DNA from: a virus | Direction: 5' to 3' (one strand) | Length of the DNA stretch: 64,000 bases | Virus record (IMG/VR): IMGVR_UViG_3300042558_003642 | Span: 25,367 to 89,366 of that record | In this document: piece by piece, positions 1 to 8,807 of the stretch | How the letters are laid out: each line of letters opens with the position of its first letter | Numbering within the stretch: the first letter of the stretch is position 1 | Translations under genes and position numbers: made by a program | The notes under the pieces: generated by a model | Told to the model about the DNA's origin: nothing | Databases searched by the model: none | The model's input: only the letters and a program-made list of their open reading frames with translations

Positions 1-12
1 CAATACCAATCC

Positions 13-750
13 TCATGCGTCGTATTTTCTTAATATTTTAGAAATTAAAGGATTCCTAACAACGTCTTCATCTCCAAATTTGTGAACTCCAATATCAGGA
101 ACATCACTAAATTTTTCAATTGCGTCAAATAATCCTGAATGTCTTTTATCTTTATATCTGTCAGTTTGTTCAATATCTCCAGATATAAAAAATTTACTAT
201 TAAACCCAATTCTTGTCAATAGAAGTTTCATTTGACTTGGAGATGAGTTTTGCGCTTCCTCAAATATTAAGATTGAATTATCAATGTTCATACCTCTCAT
301 ATAAGCTAATGCAAAAACTTCAATAACTTCAATTTGTTTTAGTTTTTCTCTTGCCTCTTTCCCAATAATCTTATTTAAGAGATAATATGATGGAAAAATA
401 TATGGGTCTAATTTTTCCTCTAAATTACCAGGTAATGAACCTAATTTCTCTTCAGCTTCAACCGCTGGTCTAACAATAATAATCTTTTCAAATGAATTAT
501 CGTTGTCGTGAATTAAATCAACCGCAGCTTTCATTGCGATATAACTTTTACCAACACCCGCAGGTCCTGAACAAATTGTGATTTGGTTATTATATAATTT
601 ATCATAATATTCTTTCTGACTTTCAGTTAGAAATTTATTCTTAGTTCTCTTAACTATTGACCGTATTTGGTCTTTTTTAGAGATTTTTGGATTAGTCTCA
701 GAAGTCGCAAAAGACGACTCTTTACTTGGTGTAGTTTTTTTTCTTGTCAT
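13..750 (-). CDS. phoH: PhoH-family ATPase
   Basis: PhoH-like P-loop ATPase of 245 residues, common in phages; its role in infection is unsettled, with RNA metabolism or phosphate stress usually proposed. Walker A GPAGVGKS lies at residues 62-69 and Walker B ILIFEEAQN at 160-168. The family signature RPAVEAEEKLGSLPG follows the first helix, and GDIEQTD at 191-197 matches the PhoH sensor region. The first 40 residues are a basic, Ser/Thr-rich extension. It is the last gene of the leftward block and its start overlaps the end of the glycosyltransferase gene by 29 bases, suggesting cotranscription. The family call is secure; the function is not. Confidence 0.93.
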   Translation of the reverse strand: MTRKKTTPSKESSFATSETNPKISKKDQIRSIVKRTKNKFLTESQKEYYDKLYNNQITICSGPAGVGKSYIAMKAAVDLIHDNDNSFEKIIIVRPAVEAEEKLGSLPGNLEEKLDPYIFPSYYLLNKIIGKEAREKLKQIEVIEVFALAYMRGMNIDNSILIFEEAQNSSPSQMKLLLTRIGFNSKFFISGDIEQTDRYKDKRHSGLFDAIEKFSDVPDIGVHKFGDEDVVRNPLISKILRKYDA

Positions 751-2263
751 TAATTATAGTGTATGTAATATTATCCGATAAGAAAATAATATTCTCATTT
801 ATTTTTTTTTCAAGAGTTAACCAGTCTGAGTATTCGTTGGCCATCTTGTCTTTATTTTTATTTCTTGTTTTGGATTCATAGTGATATGCCACCGATGTAC
901 CGTCAAAAACATTCTTCAACCCAATTGATTCACAAACAATATTAAGCTCAACGTCTTCAAAACATTCATTATAATTTTCATTAAAACCTGATATTTTTTC
1001 AAATATTTTTTTTCTAATCATTAATAATGCTCCCGTACTTCCAACACATTTTTTAACACCTGTTGTAGATTTATAATAACTTCCTAAATTATCATGAGAT
1101 ACTCTTAATTTATTATCGGGTTGAGATACCATTACTACTATACCATTATGTTGCAATGTGTTATCACCATAATACAATCTAGCCCCAACTGTTCCGGTGT
1201 TATGGTTTGAATTAAAAATATTAACCATTTTATAAATGACATCATTTAATATTTTAACATCATTGTTACAAAATAATAAATAATTGAACTCATCAGTTAC
1301 ATAATTTTTTACAACATCATTATTAATTTTTGCAAAATTGTAATAATTGTACTCAATTAATTTAACATTATCTTTAAGTGACAAAAATTTCTTTAATTCT
1401 TCTTTTTCCTCATCTGTTGAGCCGGTGTCGGCAACAAATATTGTAAAATTAGATGAGTCACATTCAGAATAAAATGAATTAATACAATCAAATAATAGTT
1501 GTAAATTACCTTTTGTTGGAATAATTATTGCAACTTTATCCTTACCTTTTAATTTCTTAGGACTCGTTTTTTCAAACGGAACTGACTCAGGTTTTAAATC
1601 TAAAGGTAACTTATCTCCCCATTTCTGTAAAAATTTATCCTTACTCTCATAAAACTCTTGGTTTGGTTGACCAACAGACTCGTGTGTAATTTCAAATGAA
1701 GTTGTCACCCCAATTTTAATACCCTCTAAGTGATTGGGGATACAGAATAAATGGTCGTAAAAGTGGAATCTACCAATTGATTCATCAAAAGTGTGTTTGA
1801 TTTTTGTTTTATCAAATGAAATAAATAAACCGTCAATCGTTACTACAGGTATTAAAAATGGGAATTTGTTTGAGTATTTATTTAACCATTTTTTCTGTCC
1901 TTTTGGTTCATGATAAACCTGGCCAACCATTGTTTGGTTCATTCTTTCCCAGTAGATACCTGATGACGGAAAATAACAAGAACCCGCTTTTCCAATTATG
2001 CCAAATTCAGGATTTTTGGTAAAATCCTTTATTAGTTTTTTACCCCATCCAGTTTCCAATCTAATATCATTATGACAACAAACTATTATATTATATTTTG
2101 ATTTATGAATTCCTTTATTATAAAGTTCGGATAAAGAATATTGATTGTGATTGGTATATTCTAAGATTTCATATTCTTTTACCCCAATTGTCTTTTTTAA
2201 ATGCGATTTAAAATTATTGTTATAATTCTCATCTTTATGTGTTGAATATATTATTGTTATCAT
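722..2263 (-). CDS. Tandem-domain family 2 glycosyltransferase
   Basis: 513 residues with two GT-A (GT2-like) halves. The first (about 1-230) begins MITIIYSTHK and carries the acidic motif CCHNDIRLE near residue 63. The second (about 245-500) has the canonical opening VAIIIPTKGN, FVADTGSTD, the metal-binding region FCNNDV and GFNENYNECFEDVEL, as in rhamnosyl- or GlcNAc-type transferases. Such enzymes move sugars from nucleotide donors to glycan or protein acceptors. It follows a GT92-like gene and precedes phoH in the leftward operon. Donor and acceptor cannot be read from sequence. A host-surface glycan, virion protein or DNA are all possible targets. Confidence 0.82.
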   Translation of the reverse strand: MITIIYSTHKDENYNNNFKSHLKKTIGVKEYEILEYTNHNQYSLSELYNKGIHKSKYNIIVCCHNDIRLETGWGKKLIKDFTKNPEFGIIGKAGSCYFPSSGIYWERMNQTMVGQVYHEPKGQKKWLNKYSNKFPFLIPVVTIDGLFISFDKTKIKHTFDESIGRFHFYDHLFCIPNHLEGIKIGVTTSFEITHESVGQPNQEFYESKDKFLQKWGDKLPLDLKPESVPFEKTSPKKLKGKDKVAIIIPTKGNLQLLFDCINSFYSECDSSNFTIFVADTGSTDEEKEELKKFLSLKDNVKLIEYNYYNFAKINNDVVKNYVTDEFNYLLFCNNDVKILNDVIYKMVNIFNSNHNTGTVGARLYYGDNTLQHNGIVVMVSQPDNKLRVSHDNLGSYYKSTTGVKKCVGSTGALLMIRKKIFEKISGFNENYNECFEDVELNIVCESIGLKNVFDGTSVAYHYESKTRNKNKDKMANEYSDWLTLEKKINENIIFLSDNITYTIINDKKKNYTK

Positions 2264-2271
2264 AATTTAAA

Positions 2272-2997
2272 TTATTTATTATCGTACATAAAGTCACGAG
2301 CGGTAAAATCCTCAACATCATTAAAATTATGGTCATCAAATTCTGATAATTTTCTAATCATTGCGTGATGGTCCGCCCTACCCCTATCAACTTTTTCACG
2401 AAACTCTTCAATCGTTTTACAAAAATAATGATTTAATTGGGCAACATCAATAGGACCTTCATGGTTATATGGACCTGAAAATTCTTTATGATTAGTGTCC
2501 GATACTGATGAATTTGGAGTATGTACATCAATGTGATTATGGGCGTATGATGTATTTACTATAGATTTAACATGAGGATTGACTGAATTTTGTCTACGAG
2601 TAAATCTTTCTATTAGTCCATAGTCAGAATCATTTACCTCATTTAGATTATTATCCCCAAATAATAACCAATTAATTCCAACCGCAGGATGATGATTATA
2701 TTCAGATAAAAAATCACCAATTGTTTCATGTTTATGTAAAACTAAGAATTCATCAATATCAAAAAACGCAACCCAATCATACACCCATTTAATTTTTTGG
2801 TAACAATCATTATATGCAAATCTTTGTATTCCTTTACCTTTAATTGGAGTTAAATGAACATTAGGATGTTCATATTCAAATTCCCAATCATTGTGATAAA
2901 TGTAAATGTCATTAAATCCTAATTTAAAATTATATTTAATCCATTCATCTATATACCTATCTTCATTTTTTGCAACACATACTAACGCAATTCTCAT
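2272..2997 (-). CDS. GT92/GT2-like glycosyltransferase
   Basis: 241 residues, GT-A fold. The opening ALVCVAKNEDRYIDEWIKY is typical of GT92/DUF23-type and related family 2 transferases. FFDIDEFLVL (about residue 78) supplies the DxD metal site, and a His/Asn-rich stretch with CKTIEEF follows near the C-terminus. It sits between a SAM methyltransferase and the tandem GT2 gene with gaps of only 4-8 bases, so it is probably cotranscribed with them and acts in the same glycan pathway. The fold call is good; the exact family and sugar are uncertain. Confidence 0.75.
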   Translation of the reverse strand: MRIALVCVAKNEDRYIDEWIKYNFKLGFNDIYIYHNDWEFEYEHPNVHLTPIKGKGIQRFAYNDCYQKIKWVYDWVAFFDIDEFLVLHKHETIGDFLSEYNHHPAVGINWLLFGDNNLNEVNDSDYGLIERFTRRQNSVNPHVKSIVNTSYAHNHIDVHTPNSSVSDTNHKEFSGPYNHEGPIDVAQLNHYFCKTIEEFREKVDRGRADHHAMIRKLSEFDDHNFNDVEDFTARDFMYDNK

Positions 2998-3001
2998 AAT
3001 A

Positions 3002-3547
3002 TTATATTTTTACCCACCATTGTTGATGTCCAACTTTATTCACTTCATTATTAAAAATTTCATTTACTGCTTTAACAACTCCTGGCCACCCTGGCGTGTA
3101 GTCATCACCACAGATAATTCCACCTTTTTTAACTTTTGGTAACCAATTTAAAACATCTTCTTTAACACTTTCATAGTCGTGAGATGCGTCGATGTAAACA
3201 ACATCAAAATACTCATTATCGTATTTTGTACATTCATTTAATGAATCATTTTTAATTACTTTAATTTTATCAATAATCGGTTTTAAATTCTCTAAAGTAA
3301 TAGTATGGTAATCAATAGTATTATCATGTTCAGTAGAACCGGTAAAATGGTCAATCGCCAAATATTCATAATCAATTCCATGATTAATTAGCTCAACATT
3401 CCAAATTGATGTCCCTCTACCCATATATACTCCAATTTCCGCAATATTTAAAAAGGGTTTATCAATCTCTTTAATAATTAATTTAATAAGATTTCCTTGG
3501 TCATTCATGGATGACCATCCATTAATAGATTCAAAAAAATGTTCCAT
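3002..3547 (-). CDS. SAM-dependent methyltransferase (Methyltransf_24 type)
   Basis: 181 residues, Rossmann-fold class I methyltransferase. Motif I is AEIGVYMGRGTS, with the SAM-ribose acidic position in LAIDHFTG. VVYIDASHDYESVKEDVLNW followed by GGIICGDDY is the hallmark of the Methyltransf_24 group, often found in glycan and cephalosporin-hydroxylase-like clusters. Its placement directly after dUTPase and before two glycosyltransferases suggests sugar or glycan O-methylation. The substrate is inferred only from neighbours. The second methyltransferase domain of the fusion protein at 21526-23574 has the same signature. Confidence 0.8.
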   Translation of the reverse strand: MEHFFESINGWSSMNDQGNLIKLIIKEIDKPFLNIAEIGVYMGRGTSIWNVELINHGIDYEYLAIDHFTGSTEHDNTIDYHTITLENLKPIIDKIKVIKNDSLNECTKYDNEYFDVVYIDASHDYESVKEDVLNWLPKVKKGGIICGDDYTPGWPGVVKAVNEIFNNEVNKVGHQQWWVKI

Positions 3548-3574
3548 TGTTTTATTTATTTTATTTTATTTTTT

Positions 3575-4159
3575 TTATATTCCGGTACTTCCGAATCCGT
3601 TTTCGTTTCTGTCTTTATTTTCAATCTCATCAATTTCCTCAAGTTCAACCCATTTTCCATTCATACAATGGGCATAAACCGCTTGAGCGATTCTCATTCC
3701 ACGCTCAACTTGGAATGGTTCTTGAGATGAGTTAAATAGGACAATTTTAACTTCACCTGTGTATCCACAATCTATCGTGCCGGGTGAATTTAAAACCATA
3801 ATTCCGTATTTTGCGGCTAATCCACTACGACTTCTAATTTGAAGTTCCGTTCCATCGGGTAAATTAAATGATAATCCCGTCCCGATTATTGCCCTTGAAA
3901 GAGGAGGTATTGATACTGATTCGGTTGAACATAAATCAAAACCAGAATCTGTTTGATAATTATATTTTGGGGTTGTTGCCAATGGACTAAGAATTTTATA
4001 TTCTAACCTTTTCTTAGGTGCGTAATTTGACATGTCAAAATTTTCTTGAATTTCTTTAATTTGACCAGCAAGAGACTTCATTGCATTTTTATAATTTTCT
4101 TTAGGGTCATCATTAAAATATTTTTGATAATCTTTTAAATTGTAATGTTTCTCACTCAT
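3575..4159 (-). CDS. dut: dUTP diphosphatase
   Basis: Trimeric-type dUTPase hydrolysing dUTP to dUMP and pyrophosphate. It keeps uracil out of DNA and feeds thymidylate synthesis. All five motifs are visible: DSGFDL (71-76), RSRSGLA (109-115), NSPGTIDCGYTGEV (124-137, with Asp130 as the likely catalytic residue), ERGMRIAQ (152-159) and the C-terminal Phe lid RNENGFGSTG (184-193). At 194 residues it is longer than typical because of a roughly 50-residue charged N-terminal extension. It lies in the leftward operon, 1 base from the exonuclease gene, and is an outlier of nucleotide metabolism among glycan genes. Confidence 0.95.
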   Translation of the reverse strand: MSEKHYNLKDYQKYFNDDPKENYKNAMKSLAGQIKEIQENFDMSNYAPKKRLEYKILSPLATTPKYNYQTDSGFDLCSTESVSIPPLSRAIIGTGLSFNLPDGTELQIRSRSGLAAKYGIMVLNSPGTIDCGYTGEVKIVLFNSSQEPFQVERGMRIAQAVYAHCMNGKWVELEEIDEIENKDRNENGFGSTGI

Positions 4160-4160
4160 A

Positions 4161-4859
4161 TTATAAACTTTTAATTTTTTTTATTACTTCAACCAAACAC
4201 TCAACATCTTTTTCACAATACTCTTTAATTTGGTCATACTTCTCATCAAACCAATATGATTTGTGAACTGAATCTCCAGTTACTTCCATAGTCTTTGATG
4301 AAGGAACTCCTAAACTAACACACATTAATTCCAAAGATGAAATTGCTCCGAACTGTCCATACTGCCAAAACTCTTTGGTATCAACGGCTTTAATTTCCCA
4401 AGGCTTAGTATCATGAGATGGTAACATCTGAGACGGACGAATTCCATTGATAATCATTCGTTTTGCTAACATAGGGATATCAAAATTCTTTAAGTTATGT
4501 CCACAAAGAATAAAATTTAATTTGTTAACCTTATCCAACAAACTATTAACTTCTTTTAGAAGAATTTTTTCATCAGAATTGAAGAAAGTTTGTTTTCTTA
4601 ACTCCCCTTTTGGGTCAACAAAGGCAACTGATACGCAAATTATTTTTGCAAACTCAGGGACCAATGCGGAACGTTTATTAAACATTTCTCCCAAATCTAA
4701 ATGAGCGTCTTCTGCAAATCTTTTCTGAAACCAATCGTAATAGTTCTTATACTGAAAACAAAGTTCAGAGTAATCAATACAAAATTGGTCATATGTACTT
4801 GAAACTCCCACCGTTTCAATGTCAATAAATAAAATATGGTCTAATGCGGTTGTTATCAT
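4161..4859 (-). CDS. DnaQ/DEDD-family 3'-5' exonuclease
   Basis: 232 residues, RNase H-fold exonuclease of the DEDDy type. Exo I is FIDIET (11-16), Exo II is CGHNLKNFD near residue 133, and Exo III is YCEKDVECLV near residue 213, with the Tyr four residues before the Asp. It resembles the stand-alone proofreading-like 3'-5' exonucleases predicted in Bacteroidota and their phages. It is separate from the exonuclease domain built into the polymerase at 28140-30935, so a repair or recombination role is likely. Its start overlaps the end of the upstream glycosyltransferase by 4 bases, so translation may be coupled. Confidence 0.85.
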   Translation of the reverse strand: MITTALDHILFIDIETVGVSSTYDQFCIDYSELCFQYKNYYDWFQKRFAEDAHLDLGEMFNKRSALVPEFAKIICVSVAFVDPKGELRKQTFFNSDEKILLKEVNSLLDKVNKLNFILCGHNLKNFDIPMLAKRMIINGIRPSQMLPSHDTKPWEIKAVDTKEFWQYGQFGAISSLELMCVSLGVPSSKTMEVTGDSVHKSYWFDEKYDQIKEYCEKDVECLVEVIKKIKSL

Positions 4860-6076
4860 TTTACTAAAGATTTGTAGAATTCACTTCTGAATTTTGTTGT
4901 TGTATTAATATGGTATTTGTCTTTAACTGTTTCGTAAAGTGATTCACCTAAATCAGTAACCAAGTTAGGATTGTCAATTAATTTTTTTATGTACTTTGAC
5001 CAATCCGAATGGTTTTTGTTTTCATCAACTAAAAACGCATTTCCTCCTGACACAAAATTACCCTTATCCAAACAATGTTTTAAATCAATAGTGTAAGGAC
5101 CTATGTTTGATGCGATTAATGCTTTTTTATGGAACCCCGCTTCAATAACTTTCAATTGTGATTTAACACGATTAAAAATGTGATTTTTGATTGGTGCTAA
5201 TGACACATCAAATCTTTTATAATTCGCTGCGTACGTATTAACAGGTCTTGTCCAAACTCTAACGTATTGTTGATTATCCATATTTGGGTATGGTTCTTCT
5301 TTAAACTTCATCAAAAAGTCAACATAATTTTGGTCAAGTCCGTAATAGTTATCAGTCATAATTTTTTCATATTGATACCATACAGTTTCGTGAGGTTTAA
5401 TTGCTCTTTGTGTCTGTTCTCCAGTATCACGATTAATTTCTGTAACCGCACCACGAGTATCAAATCCCGCCAAATATGTTTGGAACTTATGTCTATCACC
5501 ACGTAATTTGTTGAAAGAACCTTCTAATAACATTAAATCGTGCAAATGTGACGAACCTCCTAACCAACCAATTCTTAATAAATCACTTTCAGTTTTTTCA
5601 TACTGAAACTGAGGTTCACTAGGGTCAATTGAATTGGGAACTACGACAACGTTTTTGTTAATTTTGCGAATCTCATTTGCAAACATTTCGGTTGTTGTCA
5701 TCACGTAGTCGGCAACTTTTAGATTGTTAACAATTTTTTCATTAATTTTATTCTGAACAATTAATGAGTGAATCGGATGTTCTTTGGTTGGTAACCAATA
5801 ATCATCCAAGTCCATAATTGTAACTATACCTAAACTTTTAAGTCCTTTAATTAAATTGACTGCCTGCTCATAATTTTGACCAATACTACGATGGAAATGA
5901 ACTATCTGATATTTTTTCCAAAAGTTAATATCATTTGCATTAAAATCATAAAGAATATCTACGTGAAAATCGTCAGGGTATAATCTTTGTAGAACTATGT
6001 GAGGGTCAACTGACCTGAATTTACCAACACCTGTTTTGTCACTTGGTAATACTAAAACATTAATTTTGTCTGCCAT
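4856..6076 (-). CDS. GT4-like (GT-B fold) glycosyltransferase
   Basis: 406 residues. The N-terminal Rossmann half has VGKFRSVDP and VHFHRSIGQNYEQ. The C-terminal half has LRIGWLGGSSHLHD and the donor-binding KVIEAGFHKKALIASN, in the position where family 4 enzymes carry an E-x7-E-like motif. MDLDDYW near residue 90 is frequent in phage and rhamnan-type members. Product and acceptor are unknown. It shares the leftward operon with the exonuclease and dUTPase, and a weak host-type promoter may lie in the 51-base gap upstream (6077-6127). Confidence 0.8.
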   Translation of the reverse strand: MADKINVLVLPSDKTGVGKFRSVDPHIVLQRLYPDDFHVDILYDFNANDINFWKKYQIVHFHRSIGQNYEQAVNLIKGLKSLGIVTIMDLDDYWLPTKEHPIHSLIVQNKINEKIVNNLKVADYVMTTTEMFANEIRKINKNVVVVPNSIDPSEPQFQYEKTESDLLRIGWLGGSSHLHDLMLLEGSFNKLRGDRHKFQTYLAGFDTRGAVTEINRDTGEQTQRAIKPHETVWYQYEKIMTDNYYGLDQNYVDFLMKFKEEPYPNMDNQQYVRVWTRPVNTYAANYKRFDVSLAPIKNHIFNRVKSQLKVIEAGFHKKALIASNIGPYTIDLKHCLDKGNFVSGGNAFLVDENKNHSDWSKYIKKLIDNPNLVTDLGESLYETVKDKYHINTTTKFRSEFYKSLVK

Positions 6077-6127
6077 TATATATTTTTTTCAAAATATAAT
6101 AACAGAAATGGATACTATCAATACCGA

Positions 6128-6706
6128 TTATTGTTTTCTAACTTTTTTGATTTTTGTAATCTTACCTTCAAAAATATGTTCACCAACTTTAAAGGTCATT
6201 GTTTCATTTGCCTTTTGGCTTGACTCAGCAATAACTCCGTTTTCTCTTAAAACCTCTTCAACAACTTCTCTTAACATTTGTTTTAAATCCCCATTTGATG
6301 TTGACTCAGAAACAACTCTTCTTTGTTCTTGTTTAGGTCTTTCAGTTCCCATTAATTTTGCAGCTCTCTCAACCATTTCCTCACTTATTACTGAAGAACC
6401 ATACATAGATGTCGGTTGTTCTATTGGATTTTCAATCATTAATCTTTTAATTTCATCAGGTAATTTTGAGTTAACAATTCTGTCTTGAGTGGCAACCTGT
6501 GGAGCCTTAGTTACTTGAGATTCTTGTATAAATTCTTGAGGAATATTGTAGTTACCCGCAACAGGTTGAAATGTTTCTAGCTGTGGTGCGTTTATTGCTC
6601 TTGGAGTATCATAAGACGACTCTGATACATTTCCTCTTTTTATCGTGTCTGACTTCTGCATAATTGCTTTAGAAATCATTAATTTTTCCATTAAACTGTT
6701 ACTCAT
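6128..6706 (-). CDS. Unknown protein, probable virion-associated
   Basis: 192 residues; I do not recognise a family. It is rich in Gln, Pro and Glu in the middle, apparently disordered. A predicted helix contains LKQMLREVVEEVLRENG at about 140-156, and a small beta-rich tail MTFKVGEHIFEGKITKIKK closes the protein. It belongs to a run of five tightly spaced genes (8751 down to 6128) that starts under a late-type promoter element, which is the only hint that it is structural or an assembly factor. Confidence 0.6.
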   Translation of the reverse strand: MSNSLMEKLMISKAIMQKSDTIKRGNVSESSYDTPRAINAPQLETFQPVAGNYNIPQEFIQESQVTKAPQVATQDRIVNSKLPDEIKRLMIENPIEQPTSMYGSSVISEEMVERAAKLMGTERPKQEQRRVVSESTSNGDLKQMLREVVEEVLRENGVIAESSQKANETMTFKVGEHIFEGKITKIKKVRKQ

Positions 6707-6707
6707 A

Positions 6708-7121
6708 TTAAGCTAAATTTTGTTCTTCGGGATTATTGTCAAATTGAGCAATAATAATAATATCATCTAAACTTTTGTCACCATTAAAATTAAAATTAGG
6801 TCTTGGTTGGTCAAAGTTTTCTCCCGTCTCTTTAAATGTTAAGATTTTATCTAATCTAAATAATCTCCAACCTGGCATAGGTCTTGTACCTAAAAATCCT
6901 CTATGAGACGCCCCTTCAGAATCCCAAGCTCTAACTACCAAGTTTTTTCTTTTTTTAGTTCTACCAATACAAACGGGTTCAATCTCTCTTAATCCTTTAC
7001 CACCTGGTTCGTCCCCATCGTAATATATGATGATTTTTTTTCTTTTTTTAACAGCATCAACAACTTGGTCCAAAGCGGCAGCTTCAGTTATTAAACTTTT
7101 AAGTGTTGATGTGAGTTTCAT
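6708..7121 (-). CDS. WYL-like domain protein with possible head-targeting leader
   Basis: 137 residues. KKIIIYYDGDEPGGKGLREIEPV, GRTKKRKNLVVRAWDSEG and GWRLFRLDKI follow the Sm-like beta-barrel pattern of WYL domains, which bind nucleic acid or nucleotides in bacterial regulators and phage-defence proteins. No helix-turn-helix is attached, so it is a minimal WYL protein. The first 13 residues, MKLTSTLKSLITE, look like a T4 capsid-targeting peptide with an I-T-E cleavage site. It overlaps the next gene's start by one base. The WYL assignment is moderate and packaging in the head is only a hypothesis. Confidence 0.55.
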   Translation of the reverse strand: MKLTSTLKSLITEAAALDQVVDAVKKRKKIIIYYDGDEPGGKGLREIEPVCIGRTKKRKNLVVRAWDSEGASHRGFLGTRPMPGWRLFRLDKILTFKETGENFDQPRPNFNFNGDKSLDDIIIIAQFDNNPEEQNLA

Positions 7122-7420
7122 TATACGGTTGGTGTTGTGTATGGGTTGTTAGGTTTAAATTCATTCACCGCTGTTTCAATTTGTCTTTCTTTGATGTCAG
7201 TAAATGTTCCTGCTCCCAAATTATATACGTCCAAAAATCCGCCCGTCCCTCTTCCCATTTCATCACCATCGGCCAATGCGTCAGGGTTTGTACTGGAATA
7301 TTCGTTAGCGTCCTTTTTTAACGTATTAACTACTGTTAATTGTTTTCTTTGCTCAACACCAATTTGACCTAAGTCATTTAATGGTTGAGAATAATCTTGA
7401 GGAATTATTGGTTGTGGCAT
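7121..7420 (-). CDS. Unknown small protein, probable structural
   Basis: 99 residues with no recognised domain. It is Gln-, Asn- and Pro-rich with a Gly-rich centre (GRGTGGFLDVYNLGAGTF), and looks extended or disordered. It is sandwiched between the WYL-like gene and another unknown with overlaps or 4-base gaps, so it is a genuine operon member and not a chance frame. Confidence 0.55.
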   Translation of the reverse strand: MPQPIIPQDYSQPLNDLGQIGVEQRKQLTVVNTLKKDANEYSSTNPDALADGDEMGRGTGGFLDVYNLGAGTFTDIKERQIETAVNEFKPNNPYTTPTV

Positions 7421-7424
7421 AATT

Positions 7425-7895
7425 TTAAATTTTTGATATTATGTCGTTTATTCTTTGTATATCTTCGGTTAAATCTATTCCATATTTACCCAAACCTGTT
7501 TTATGTGATTGGGATGGTCTATTATCGTTTGATATATTGGTTTTAAAATCTTTAGTTGTCTCTTTATCTGTTAAATATTCTTTTCTGAATTCTTTGCTAG
7601 TTCTATCTCCACTTCTCATTCTTTCTAAAGTATCATTTACCCAATCTTTCATTTTGTCCCCACCATTTAATTCGTACTCTTTGGTTGTTTTGGGACCTGA
7701 GTAAGTGTCAAACCAATTTTTAATTCTTCCTAATTGTTGATAAGTTGCGGTTCCCTTATCAATTAACCCTTCGTTTCTAGTCAAACCTTCTTGGTTATTG
7801 TTTGATGAGGATTTGTGTTTTTCATATGCGGATTTCAATGACTTCACAATGTCAAACGGTAAAGATATTGTATTTCCGTATAATGTGTTATTCAC
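7425..7895 (-). CDS. Unknown protein
   Basis: 156 residues, polar and charged, with no recognised motif. A central segment NGGDKMKDWVNDTLERMRSG suggests a helix, and the C-terminus ends in an amphipathic helix EDIQRINDIISKI. Low hydrophobicity and no cysteines suggest a soluble assembly or scaffold-like factor. It overlaps the upstream gene by 8 bases, implying translational coupling. Confidence 0.55.
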   Translation of the reverse strand: MNNTLYGNTISLPFDIVKSLKSAYEKHKSSSNNNQEGLTRNEGLIDKGTATYQQLGRIKNWFDTYSGPKTTKEYELNGGDKMKDWVNDTLERMRSGDRTSKEFRKEYLTDKETTKDFKTNISNDNRPSQSHKTGLGKYGIDLTEDIQRINDIISKI

Positions 7896-8751
7896 TTTTA
7901 AACATTTTTAATAACTCCGCAACAGAAATTCCATTCTTTTCTGCCATATTTTTTAATGACTGAATGTTCTTCTGTAACAATTTTTTTATTGGGTCTCCCT
8001 TCTCAACAATCTCACCATCACTATTTTTCTTATTAGATATCATATCTTCAATCATCTTAATGGCGTTTTCTTTTTCCATTTCCGCTAAAGTCATCCTATC
8101 AATAAAACCTTTTTGTTTTCTAATCTTCTTTGGTGCTTTTTTTGTTTTTTTACCTGTCGGGTCCTTACCAAATTGTTTTGTTCTTTCAATTGCTTCTATT
8201 GGGTCCATTTCAAGTTTGTCCACAAAATAATTGAATGTTTTTTTACCATCCATATTTTTTGTCTCCTCATACCCAAATGCGTCTGAAAAATCAGTTTCAT
8301 TTAAGGGAACATCACTATCAACACTTTCACCATAATATCTTCTATAACCTCTGGTTACAGGGTTATTAGTCATTCTATTAAGAATGATTTGGTCCATAGT
8401 CCTTGATTGAGTTAAAGTATGGTTAATAGGTGGTATTCTTGACGATTTTAATGCTCCTGATGCGTCAACTAGCTCAGATATCTCACCATCTTCTTTTTCA
8501 CTTTTTTGACCTAAAGTTATTCCTAATATTTTTTTAAGTTGAGACAAATTTTTAAGTGACTTATCTTTTAAAATTTTTGAAATAACTTTTTTGGCGACCT
8601 CTAAATCACTTTTATCTACTTTAATTTTTTCTTTTTTTACTCTAGATTCAACAATTGTTTCTGACATAGAATAATACAAAGTCCCCCCATCCTTATCCTC
8701 CTTCAAGAAAAAGTAATATGGTGATTGGAAGTATTCTTTATTTAATTTCAT
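7888..8751 (-). CDS. Unknown protein, first gene of a leftward late-type operon
   Basis: 287 residues, family not recognised. It is highly charged and Lys-rich (KKTKKAPKKIRKQKGF near residue 200), with a C-terminal helical region NIQSLKNMAEKNGISVAELLKMF. A TATTTATT element sits 19-26 bases upstream of its ATG, back-to-back with the one serving the fibre gene, so it heads its transcript and is probably expressed late with structural genes. A DNA-binding or head-core role would fit the basic character, but nothing proves it. Confidence 0.6.
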   Translation of the reverse strand: MKLNKEYFQSPYYFFLKEDKDGGTLYYSMSETIVESRVKKEKIKVDKSDLEVAKKVISKILKDKSLKNLSQLKKILGITLGQKSEKEDGEISELVDASGALKSSRIPPINHTLTQSRTMDQIILNRMTNNPVTRGYRRYYGESVDSDVPLNETDFSDAFGYEETKNMDGKKTFNYFVDKLEMDPIEAIERTKQFGKDPTGKKTKKAPKKIRKQKGFIDRMTLAEMEKENAIKMIEDMISNKKNSDGEIVEKGDPIKKLLQKNIQSLKNMAEKNGISVAELLKMFKSE

Positions 8752-8769
8752 TTTGATAAATGGTTTGTC

Positions 8770-8777
8770 AATAAATA
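8770..8777 (-). promoter_or_regulatory. Late-type TATTTATT element
   Basis: Upstream of the gene starting at 8751. It forms the left arm of a short inverted repeat whose right arm is the element at 8791-8798. Confidence 0.45.
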
Positions 8778-8790
8778 CTTCATTTTAATG

Positions 8791-8798
8791 TATTTATC
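8791..8798 (+). promoter_or_regulatory. Late-type TATTTATC element
   Basis: Nine bases lie between this element and the ATG of the fibre-like gene at 8808. With its mirror copy it makes a divergent promoter pair in the 56-base intergenic region. Confidence 0.45.
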
Positions 8799-8807
8799 AT
8801 AAGAAAT

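Noticed and set aside
3539-3735. Short plus-strand frames across the dUTPase 3' end
   Set aside because: Antisense shadows of dut and its neighbour, with Phe/Leu-rich AT-derived composition.
6077-6127. Minus-strand host-type promoter before the GT4-like gene
   Set aside because: The -7 half is TATATTTTG, one base too long for TAnnTTTG, so it is too weak to list.
8771-8797. Inverted repeat as an operator or hairpin
   Set aside because: Better explained by two divergent late-type promoter elements with the same sequence.
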